Positions 1 through 4,355 of a DNA stretch of 10,874 nt are shown here, piece by piece (position 1 is the first letter of the stretch; each line of letters starts with the position of its first letter). The notes beneath the pieces are model-generated. The model saw only the letters and a program-made list of their open reading frames with translations. It did no database searches and was not told the DNA's origin. Both the position numbers and the translations under genes were made by a program. Source of the DNA: JBQTIP01 sp052388025 (GTDB taxonomy: Bacteria > Actinomycetota > UBA4738 > HRBIN12); assembly GCA_052388025.1 (NCBI GenBank), contig JBQTIP010000294.1, forward strand, positions 1 to 10,874, written 5' to 3'.

Positions 1-1
1 G

Positions 2-415
2 CGGGCGGTGCTCGACCGGGCCCTCGCCCTGCACGGGCGCGGTCCCTACGTCGTGCAGGCGGCGATCGCGTCCCTGCATGCCGACGAGCCGCGCGACTGG
101 CCCCAGATTGCCGCCCTCTACGGCGAGCTCGCCCGCCTCACCGGCTCGCCGGTCGTCGAGCTGAACAGGGCCGTCGCGGTCGCCGAGGAGCAGGGTCCCG
201 AGGCGGGGCTCGACATCGTCGATCGCCTCGCCCTCGAGGACTACCGCTACCTGCACTCGACGCGGGGTGAGCTGCTGCGCCGCCTCGGTCGAACGGACGA
301 GGCCCGCGACGCCTATCGCCGAGCCCTGACACTGGTCCACGACGACGCCGAGCGGCGCCTCCTCGAGCGGCGGCTGGCGGAACTCGGCAGGGCTACCGGT
401 CCCGCTCGGCAATGA
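2..415 (+). CDS. ECF sigma factor, ECF42-like, C-terminal part only (5' end outside window)
   Basis: The open frame runs in from the left edge and ends at TGA 413-415, so only about the last 137 residues are present. They match the C-terminal helical, TPR-like extension of ECF42-type sigma factors. The segment reads GPYVVQAAIASLHADEP, then a WPQIAALY helix, the very typical SPVVELNRAVAVAEEQGP, a LHSTRGELLRRLGR helix and an ERRLLERRLAELG ending. In this family the sigma2 and sigma4 domains that bind RNA polymerase and promoter DNA lie upstream, and the extension is thought to control activity in place of an anti-sigma factor. Genes for DGPF/YCII-domain proteins usually precede such sigma genes; that region is not visible here. 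The family call rests on recognition of the C-terminal motifs. The GTG at 8-10 is internal and not the real start. Confidence 0.85.
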   Translation, partial: RAVLDRALALHGRGPYVVQAAIASLHADEPRDWPQIAALYGELARLTGSPVVELNRAVAVAEEQGPEAGLDIVDRLALEDYRYLHSTRGELLRRLGRTDEARDAYRRALTLVHDDAERRLLERRLAELGRATGPARQ

Positions 416-552
416 CGGATCGGGGCGCCGGACCCATCTCCCGTCGCCAGCGGACGCCGCATCTCGAACTGCGACAGAAGCCACAACACGTAACGCGCAT
501 ACTTAGGGCATCTCGCCACCTCATTGCCGGTATCGTGGCCTGCTGTTTTCGT

Positions 553-572
553 GGTATCCCCAGGTTTCCCCA
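553..572 (+). repeat. Tandem 10-base direct repeat
   Basis: GGTATCCCCA (553-562) is followed at once by GGTTTCCCCA (563-572), identical at 9 of 10 positions. It lies 12 bases upstream of the left arm of an inverted repeat and about 160 bases left of the tRNA-like segment. Short directly repeated words beside an attachment core are how arm-type integrase or excisionase sites look, but no integrase is visible to support that role. Confidence 0.4.
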
Positions 573-573
573 T

Positions 574-602
574 CATGAATCCATGGCAGTAATGGATTCA
601 TG
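574..602. repeat. 11-base perfect inverted repeat with 7-base loop
   Basis: CATGAATCCAT (574-584) and ATGGATTCATG (592-602) are exact reverse complements separated by GGCAGTA. No T-run follows on the plus strand, and no clear one follows on the minus strand, so it does not look like an intrinsic terminator. It could be a protein-binding site or a folded-DNA recombination site. Confidence 0.5.
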
Positions 603-733
603 CTGGAGCCGTTGCTTTGTACGTCGGGGGAGATAGGCGCCCCCCGCTTTCGAGTCAAGGGGCAACCGCTGTCTGTCGACGCAAAGCAGCAGCTCAGACG
701 GCTTCCAGCTCTGTGACCAGCACTCCTCGACCA

Positions 734-780
734 GACTCTTGATCCGCAGGTTTCCGGGTTCGAGTCCCGGGGGGCCGACC
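734..780 (+). pseudogene. tRNA-Lys(CUU) 3'-half remnant, putative attachment site
   Basis: The segment reads as a tRNA from the anticodon stem onward. The anticodon loop is CTCTTGA (736-742, anticodon CTT). The T-arm has a perfect CCGGG/CCCGG stem (754-758 with 766-770) around TTCGAGT. The acceptor 3' strand is GGGGCCG (771-777), with discriminator A778 and CC at 779-780. The 5' half does not fit: only three of five anticodon-stem pairs form, no D-stem forms at the expected place, and the only acceptor partner (CGGCTTC, 699-705) needs two G-T pairs. A 3' tRNA half of this length is the usual attachment core of tyrosine integrases. I infer that an intact tRNA-Lys gene lies to the left, outside the window, and that this is the far edge of an inserted element. 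The stop codon of the converging L,D-transpeptidase gene starts at the next base. Confidence 0.6.
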
Positions 781-1545
781 TCAGGTCCTGATGATCACCG
801 GAGTCCCAAGCGGCACGTCGGTCAGCTTCGCCATGTCGGCGTTGTAGACCCGGACGCAGCCGTGGGACACCGTCCGGCCGCGATCGCCTGGGTCGGACGT
901 GCCGTGGATGGCCATCTGACCCCCGCCGGGCCAGTCCTTGAGGACCTCGGAGTACCCGCTGATGCCCAAGGCGAAGATCCCGTACGGCCCCGAGGCGCTC
1001 GGCTGCGACACGCCGATCGTCACGTAGAAGGTCCCCGTCGCCGTCGGGTACTCGGGCCGGCCGATCCCGACGGAGAATCGGTGGACCAGCTTCCCGTCGC
1101 GGAAGTGTTTCAGGGTTCGCTCGGAGAGGTCGACAACGATCCTCTCCTGATGGGCGACGAGGCGAACATCGCTCGCGCGCACCCAGCCCGTGGCTCCGTT
1201 GGGGCGGACCGGGAGCAGGATCTTCAGCCACTCCTCCCCGCCGGCGTCGCTCCGCGCCGCCGTCACGAGCAGCGGGACCGGCTCGCCGTAGGGGTTGGTC
1301 GGGTCGAGGACCAGCTTCGGCTCGCCCGACGCGTCGCGCGTCCGCCAGATGCTCAGGTACGGTTCGATCGACAGCACACCGTAGGTGCCTTCGTCGAGCA
1401 GGGCCGCCTCGACGCTCGGGAGGGCAACCGGCGCCTCGACCTCGGGCGTCGGCAGAGTGGGAGCCGGTTCGGGACTCGGATGGCTGCACGCGCCGAGCGC
1501 GAGCGCCATGAGGACAGCGACCGAAGCGAGGCGCAACCGGGTCAT
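781..1545 (-). CDS. L,D-transpeptidase (YkuD domain), predicted lipoprotein
   Basis: Predicted peptidoglycan cross-linking enzyme that forms 3-3 peptide bridges outside the membrane. The 254-residue protein begins with a lipoprotein signal (basic MTRLR, hydrophobic run, lipobox ALGAC with C20), then a proline-rich spacer. Next comes an SH3-like segment at about residues 50-130 (GEEWLKI, GATGWVRASDV). The YkuD catalytic domain from about 134 to the end carries H214 (IHGTSDPGDRG) and the signature SHGCVR, with H228 and catalytic C230. This arrangement resembles actinobacterial lipid-anchored L,D-transpeptidases. The ATG at 1545 is chosen because the signal peptide begins there. No Shine-Dalgarno sequence precedes it, but an extended -10 element lies 8 bases upstream, which suggests a leaderless message. 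The gene stands alone, converging on the tRNA-Lys remnant and diverging from tRNA-Leu. Confidence 0.92.
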   Translation of the reverse strand: MTRLRLASVAVLMALALGACSHPSPEPAPTLPTPEVEAPVALPSVEAALLDEGTYGVLSIEPYLSIWRTRDASGEPKLVLDPTNPYGEPVPLLVTAARSDAGGEEWLKILLPVRPNGATGWVRASDVRLVAHQERIVVDLSERTLKHFRDGKLVHRFSVGIGRPEYPTATGTFYVTIGVSQPSASGPYGIFALGISGYSEVLKDWPGGGQMAIHGTSDPGDRGRTVSHGCVRVYNADMAKLTDVPLGTPVIIRT

Positions 1546-1553
1546 GACGGCCG

Positions 1554-1584
1554 ATTATCGCAACGCACCCAGGGACGGTCGCAA
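1554..1584 (-). promoter_or_regulatory. Candidate leaderless promoter of the L,D-transpeptidase gene
   Basis: On the minus strand an extended -10, TGCGATAAT (1562-1554), is followed by 8 bases and then the ATG at 1545. Transcription would therefore start at or next to the first base of the start codon. A weak -35-like TTGCGA (1584-1579) lies 19 bases upstream, a long spacing that the extended -10 could offset. The absence of a ribosome binding site fits leaderless translation, which is common in actinobacteria. Confidence 0.5.
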
Positions 1585-1648
1585 TAGGCCATACGTAGGG
1601 AATCGCCATTCTCAGCAGGCGGGACTCCGCTAAGCTGCGTCTCTGCCG

Positions 1649-1733
1649 GCGAGAGTGGCGGAACCTGGCATACGCGCCGGACTTAGGATCCGGTGCCCGA
1701 AAGGGCGTGGGGGTTCAAATCCCCCCTCTCGCA
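1649..1733 (+). tRNA. tRNA-Leu (anticodon UAG)
   Basis: A complete class II tRNA can be folded by eye. The acceptor GCGAGAG (1649-1655) pairs perfectly with CTCTCGC (1726-1732), with discriminator A1733. The anticodon stem CCGGA/TCCGG encloses CTTAGGA, giving anticodon TAG, which reads CUA leucine codons. A long variable arm, TGCCCGAAAGGGCG, is as expected for leucine. The T-arm GGGGG/CCCCC encloses TTCAAAT. The genome encodes CC after the discriminator but then C, not A, so the final A would be added by the CCA enzyme. The 3' end, from 1722, is repeated exactly at 3947-3960, so this gene appears to be the integration target of the small island downstream. A TTCTCA (1609)/TAAGCT (1631) pair upstream is only a weak promoter candidate. 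Confidence 0.95.
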
Positions 1734-1735
1734 CC
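1722..1735 (+). repeat. Direct repeat, left copy (3' end of tRNA-Leu; putative attL)
   Basis: CCCCCTCTCGCACC covers the last T-stem bases, the acceptor 3' strand, the discriminator and CC of the tRNA. The identical 14 bases occur at 3947-3960. This copy belongs to the intact tRNA gene, as expected when an element integrates into a tRNA 3' end and restores the gene. Confidence 0.65.
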
Positions 1736-1876
1736 CCTCCTGACCCGCAGCTATTCGCCAGAGAGGCCGGCGATCGACGAAGGAGCCGAGCCCCTCTCGC
1801 TCACACATGGCTCACGGTGTGTGCCACACGACACGAAGTCCGGCATCGCTGAGCCCCGATTTCTCGCCTGCCCGTG

Positions 1877-2302
1877 TCAGGCCCTCGAAGGAGAACCGTG
1901 GATGCGGAAGCCCACCGCCCGAGCGGCAACGGCCAACTCCTGGTCATGGGTGGCGAGCGAGAGATCGTCGAACTCATCCCGCACCAGCAGAGCGCTCGCC
2001 AAGTGGATAGCGTCGAGGGATCCGAGCGTCGTCGGAAACGGCTCGGCCGCGCGTTCGAGGATCTGAGGACCGACCGGGACGAGGCTGAAGGCCTCGATCG
2101 CCTCAAACACCGCCGCCCGGCGATCGGCCACATCCTCGTCTTCGAGCCCCAGGCGGATCCGTGCACGGTCGATGGTGCGCAAGCACTCCAGGGTGATGAG
2201 CTCGCTCGCCACCGCAGCGGTGATCCTCGGCCAGATACGGAGTCGGCCCGGCTCCCCCAGGACGACGCGAAGCAGGACCGAGGAGTCCACGTAGACGTTC
2301 AA
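1877..2302 (-). CDS. vapC: VapC-type PIN-domain toxin ribonuclease
   Basis: PIN-domain endoribonucleases of VapBC modules cleave RNA (tRNA or rRNA in studied cases) when freed from the antitoxin. The 141-residue length is normal for VapC. The expected acidic site is present: D6 in NVYVDSSVL, E39 in SELITLE, D97 in the signature SLDAIHLASAL, and D120 in ATHDQELAVAARAVGF. The start is taken as TTG at 2302, because it overlaps the vapB stop (TTGA) and puts the first beta-strand with D6 directly after the start. The next in-frame candidate, GTG two codons before D6's neighbour serines, would cut off that strand. The TTGA overlap implies translational coupling to vapB. An alternative annotation would simply be PIN-domain nuclease; RNA target unknown. 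Confidence 0.88.
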   Translation of the reverse strand: MNVYVDSSVLLRVVLGEPGRLRIWPRITAAVASELITLECLRTIDRARIRLGLEDEDVADRRAAVFEAIEAFSLVPVGPQILERAAEPFPTTLGSLDAIHLASALLVRDEFDDLSLATHDQELAVAARAVGFRIHGSPSRA

Positions 2303-2556
2303 CGCTGCTGCCGTTCCTCCAGCAGCAGGTCGGTGGAGCTCACGTCCCACCGGGCCGGAGTGCGGCGCTTCCGGCGGATGGAGGAGAACGGACGCCTCGG
2401 AGGAAGCAATACGAGTGAGGTGCCGGCCCGGCTCACCGGGACGATCCGAGCGATCGGACGGTCCCGGTCGGTGACCTCGACCTCGCCGCCGCGCTCGACC
2501 TCTCGCAGATGCCGGGACAGCTGATCCTTCAGCTCTGCGATCTTCACCCTCTTCAT
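2299..2556 (-). CDS. vapB: VapB-type antitoxin, Phd/YefM-like
   Basis: This 85-residue protein should neutralise VapC and, as in known pairs, bind its own promoter. The N-terminal part resembles the Phd/YefM DNA-binding fold: KRVKIAELKDQLSRHLREVERGGEVEVTDRDRPIARIVP is interrupted here only by description, with KIAELKDQLSRHL at residues 5-17 and the strand pair VEVTDRDRPIARIVP at about 31-45. The basic C-terminal tail (RRKRRTPARWD) followed by an acidic stretch is the usual toxin-binding region. The ATG at 2556 is preferred over an ATG six codons upstream, since the family begins close to the K-I-A-E-L-K motif. The upstream choice would also bury two ATGTGG words that look like an operator. 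No clear Shine-Dalgarno sequence precedes the start. Confidence 0.85.
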   Translation of the reverse strand: MKRVKIAELKDQLSRHLREVERGGEVEVTDRDRPIARIVPVSRAGTSLVLLPPRRPFSSIRRKRRTPARWDVSSTDLLLEERQQR

Positions 2557-2558
2557 GG

Positions 2559-2574
2559 CCACATCTAGCCACAT
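2559..2574 (-). promoter_or_regulatory. Two ATGTGG words before vapB, candidate operator
   Basis: On the minus strand the sequence directly ahead of the vapB start reads GATGTGGCTAGATGTGGCC, placing two ATGTGG words exactly 10 bases (one helix turn) apart at 2574-2569 and 2564-2559. The same word opens two of the three repeats ahead of the divergent ATPase gene. This suggests one regulator, possibly VapB or VapBC, touching both promoters. That link is inference. Confidence 0.4.
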
Positions 2575-2630
2575 CGGGAGCAGCGTGTCAACCGGCTCTC
2601 GGGGTTCGCAGTGCTCGCGTCAGATCGATC

Positions 2631-2694
2631 TTGCGTGAGAGCGGTACCCTTTGATGTGGTAGAACGGTATCCTAGAATGTGGGAGAGTGGTATC
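2631..2694 (+). repeat. Three 18-base repeats at 23-base spacing, candidate operator array
   Basis: The copies are TTGCGTGAGAGCGGTACC (2631-2648), ATGTGGTAGAACGGTATC (2654-2671) and ATGTGGGAGAGTGGTATC (2677-2694). The starts are exactly 23 bases apart, and the shared pattern ends in AGA, two variable bases and GGTAYC. The array overlaps the candidate ATPase promoters and ends 8 bases before the ATPase start. A regulator binding all three would sit on the promoter, which suggests autorepression. Intervals of only 5 bases and the small number of copies rule out a CRISPR array. Confidence 0.65.
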
Positions 2695-2696
2695 AT
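2651..2696 (+). promoter_or_regulatory. Candidate promoter(s) of the DUF4143 ATPase gene
   Basis: TTGATG (2651-2656) and TAGAAT (2673-2678) are separated by 16 bases and make a reasonable housekeeping promoter. A second -10-like word, TATCAT (2691-2696), lies 6 bases before the ATG at 2703 and could produce a leaderless message. Both are interleaved with the 23-base-spaced repeats. No Shine-Dalgarno sequence is evident before 2703, which favours the leaderless alternative. Confidence 0.45.
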
Positions 2697-2702
2697 GCCT
2701 CG

Positions 2703-3935
2703 ATGGCCGACTACCGCGAGCGAGCGATCGAGGGCCTGCTGAGCCGAATACTCAGCGAACTGCCCGCTCTGCTCATCGTCGGCCCTCGAGCCACCGGCAA
2801 GACGACCACGGCTATCCGTCACGCATCGACGGTCGTTCGCATGGACCGTCCCGGCGAGTCGGAGGCCATGAGAGCGGATCCGGACGCGGCGCTCAGGGGC
2901 CTTGGCGAGCCGGTGCTCATCGACGAGTGGCAGGTCGTGCTCGATGTCCTGGGAGCGGTCAAGCGTGCGGTCGATGCGGACTCTCGCCCCGGAAGGTACC
3001 TCCTGACGGGATCGGTCCGAGCCGAGCTCGAGACCGACACATGGCCGGGTACGGGCCGCCTCCTAAGGATCCCTATGTTCGGGATGACCGCGAGGGAGCA
3101 GCTCGGGCGGCTCGGCAGCGCTCCCCTGATCGATCGACTGGCGGCGGGCCACGGCCTGGAGACACCGCCGGATCCGCCTGACCTCCGCGGATACATCGAA
3201 CTCGCGCTCGCGAGCGGCTTTCCCGAACCCGCACTTGCGCTCTCCGAAGACGCGCGGCACCGGTGGTTGGAGAGCTACGTCGACCAACTCGTCACGAGGG
3301 ATGCCGGGCAGGTCGAACGAGGCCGCGACCCCGCTCGGCTCCGGCGCTACCTGGAGTCCTACGCGCTCGGCTCCGCGGGGGCGGTCGAGGACAAGACTCT
3401 GTTCGAGGCCGCCGGCGTCAACCGGAAGACCGCGATCGCATACGAACGGCTCCTCACGAACCTCCTCGTGATCGAGAGCATCCCCGCCTGGACGTCCAAC
3501 CGTCTCAAACGCCTGGTCCTTTCCCCCAAGCGCTATCTCGTTGACGCCGGGCTGTTCGTCGGCATCCTGCGTGTCGACGCGCAGGCCGTGCTTCGTGACG
3601 GCGACTTGATGGGACGCGTGCTCGATACGTTCGTGGCATCGCAGCTTCGCAGCGAGCTCCCTCTCGCCGAGACCCGACCTCGCCTGTACCACCTCAGAAC
3701 GCAGCAGGGTCGTCACGAGGTCGATCTCCTCGCCGAACTCGCAGGGGGCGGGATCGTGGCTATGGAGGTGAAGGCGGACGCGGCACCGAAGCGCGATTCG
3801 GCTCGCCACCTTGCGTGGCTCCGCGACGAGCTCGGCGACCGCTTCGTGGCCGGCGTCGTGCTACACACAGGCCCTCGGGTCTACGCGATCGGCGATGGGA
3901 TCGTCGCGGCGCCCATCTGCACTTTGTGGGCGTGA
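2703..3935 (+). CDS. AAA_14/DUF4143 family ATPase with C-terminal nuclease-like fold
   Basis: Predicted 410-residue cytosolic ATPase of the widespread AAA_14 plus DUF4143 family, whose role is not established. Residues 20-35 hold a Walker A loop, GPRATGKT (27-34). The Walker B strand is VLIDEWQ (71-77), where the family usually has DEIQ or DEWQ, and the sensor strand LLTGS follows at 100-104. The DUF4143 part starts near residue 163 (YIELALASGFPEP). It has a winged-helix-like segment around 230-258 (LFEAAGVNRKTAIAYERLL) and ends in a restriction-endonuclease-like motif, with E339/D341 (HEVDLLAE) and E355-V-K357. ATG 2703 is preferred to GTG 2679, because the earlier codon lies inside the repeat array and the family starts shortly before the Walker A strand. 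The gene diverges from vapBC and ends 11 bases before the right island repeat, so it is probably accessory DNA. Confidence 0.85.
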   Translation: MADYRERAIEGLLSRILSELPALLIVGPRATGKTTTAIRHASTVVRMDRPGESEAMRADPDAALRGLGEPVLIDEWQVVLDVLGAVKRAVDADSRPGRYLLTGSVRAELETDTWPGTGRLLRIPMFGMTAREQLGRLGSAPLIDRLAAGHGLETPPDPPDLRGYIELALASGFPEPALALSEDARHRWLESYVDQLVTRDAGQVERGRDPARLRRYLESYALGSAGAVEDKTLFEAAGVNRKTAIAYERLLTNLLVIESIPAWTSNRLKRLVLSPKRYLVDAGLFVGILRVDAQAVLRDGDLMGRVLDTFVASQLRSELPLAETRPRLYHLRTQQGRHEVDLLAELAGGGIVAMEVKADAAPKRDSARHLAWLRDELGDRFVAGVVLHTGPRVYAIGDGIVAAPICTLWA

Positions 3936-3946
3936 GCCATCGTACT

Positions 3947-3960
3947 CCCCCTCTCGCACC
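3947..3960 (+). repeat. Direct repeat, right copy (tRNA-Leu 3'-end duplicate; putative attR)
   Basis: CCCCCTCTCGCACC is identical to 1722-1735 and in the same orientation. Left of it the match to the tRNA stops, apart from one T if a C is skipped. The rest of a tRNA is absent, so this is a terminal duplicate rather than a second gene. The cupredoxin stop codon (minus strand) begins at the next base, 3961. Confidence 0.6.
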
Positions 3961-4320
3961 TCAGGCCGTGACTACGACCCTGCCCCGTATCTCCGGGTGG
4001 ATGCGGCAGTGGTACCTGAAGGTGCCGACTTGCCGGAAGATCCGGCTGAAGGAATCGCCCGTCCGTAGGGTCCCCGAGTCCCAGACGTCCGTGTTCGAGG
4101 TCGAGGTGTGGCGCAGGTTGTCGTCGTTGATCCACCTGACCCTGGTCCCTCTCGAGATCGTGAGGACCCTGGGAGAGAACCGGGAGTCATCGATCCTCAC
4201 CCGCTCGGTCTTCACTGCCCCGTAGACCGCCTCGCCAGAGGCGGTCGCCGCTCCCGTGAGCGAGACGGCCAGCATCAGCGCCAGCGCGGCCGTGCAGCAC
4301 AGGAACCTGAGCCCGGCCAT
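3961..4320 (-). CDS. Secreted cupredoxin/plastocyanin-like protein with altered axial position
   Basis: This 119-residue protein has a Sec-type signal peptide (residues 1 to about 27, hydrophobic AALALMLAVSLTGAATA) and one cupredoxin domain. Visible type 1 copper ligands are H71 (NLRHTSTS), C105 and H108 in YHCRIHPEIRG. The family normally has Met at the position of I111 (HPGM in typical relatives). The axial ligand is therefore missing, which in known cupredoxins changes the redox potential or geometry. The ATG at 4320 is preceded by GGAGG four bases upstream, a strong ribosome binding site, and starts the signal peptide. A longer open frame reading back to 4482 overlaps the kinase gene and is ignored. 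It lies 35 bases downstream of the kinase stop on the same strand and may share its transcript. The protein is probably an electron carrier or copper-binding protein outside the membrane; partner unknown. Confidence 0.88.
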   Translation of the reverse strand: MAGLRFLCCTAALALMLAVSLTGAATASGEAVYGAVKTERVRIDDSRFSPRVLTISRGTRVRWINDDNLRHTSTSNTDVWDSGTLRTGDSFSRIFRQVGTFRYHCRIHPEIRGRVVVTA

Positions 4321-4355
4321 CTCGCCTCCTTCGCGCAGATTCGGGTACCCCGATC

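Larger units (their letters stand above)
416..733. other. Non-coding stretch with short repeats, possible end of an integrated element
   Basis: I find no convincing gene between the sigma factor stop and the tRNA-like segment. The stretch around 480-640 is visibly richer in A and T than the flanking genes. It contains two tandem 10-base words that differ by one base (553-572) and an 11-base perfect inverted repeat (574-602). Short open frames on both strands show no family resemblance and no supporting ribosome binding site. A plausible but unproven reading is the terminal attachment region of an element whose right edge is the tRNA-like sequence ending at 780. Confidence 0.4.
1736..3960. mobile_element. 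Putative 2.2-kb integrase-less genomic island at tRNA-Leu carrying vapBC and an AAA ATPase
   Basis: The stretch begins at the 3' end of an intact tRNA-Leu and ends at an exact 14-base copy of that 3' end, the classic footprint of tRNA-targeted integration. Its contents are typical accessory genes (toxin-antitoxin pair, DUF4143 ATPase), while genes on both sides look like ordinary chromosomal ones. The ATPase stop is 11 bases from the right repeat and the vapC stop is 141 bases from the left repeat, so nothing else fits inside. No integrase, transposase or relict of one is visible. It may therefore be a decayed island, or a non-autonomous element moved by a recombinase encoded elsewhere. The main doubt is the shortness of the repeat in GC-rich DNA. 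Its exact coincidence with a tRNA terminus and with the cargo edge argues against chance. Confidence 0.55.

Noticed and set aside
574..602. Inverted repeat considered as an intrinsic terminator for the sigma factor gene
   Set aside because: No T-run follows the stem and it lies about 160 bases past the stop codon.
699..778. A possible complete tRNA, with CGGCTTC pairing to the acceptor 3' strand
   Set aside because: The acceptor needs two G-T pairs, no D-stem forms at the expected position, and only three of five anticodon-stem pairs form. It is better read as a 3'-half remnant fused to unrelated sequence.
521..1609. 362-residue open frame on the minus strand, and a 282-residue frame on the plus strand at 739-1587
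   Set aside because: Both are other-frame readings of the L,D-transpeptidase gene. They are Arg/Pro/Gly-rich with no family signature, as is usual in GC-rich DNA.
1801..1830. CACAC...GTGTG inverted words in the gap between tRNA-Leu and vapC
   Set aside because: Five-base arms with a ten-base loop and no T-run are too weak to call a terminator.
1874..2524. 216-residue plus-strand open frame antisense to vapBC
   Set aside because: No recognisable motif, and it lies opposite two well-supported genes whose signatures are complete.
2631..2694. Short repeat array considered as CRISPR
   Set aside because: Only three degenerate copies with 5-base intervals and no cas genes; an operator array explains it better.
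2679..2702. GTG at 2679 as the start of the ATPase gene
   Set aside because: It lies within the third operator-like repeat and overlaps the -10 candidates. ATG 2703 gives the normal N-terminus.
3063..3809. 248-residue minus-strand open frame opposite the ATPase
   Set aside because: A shadow frame without motif; the plus-strand reading has intact Walker and DUF4143 signatures throughout.
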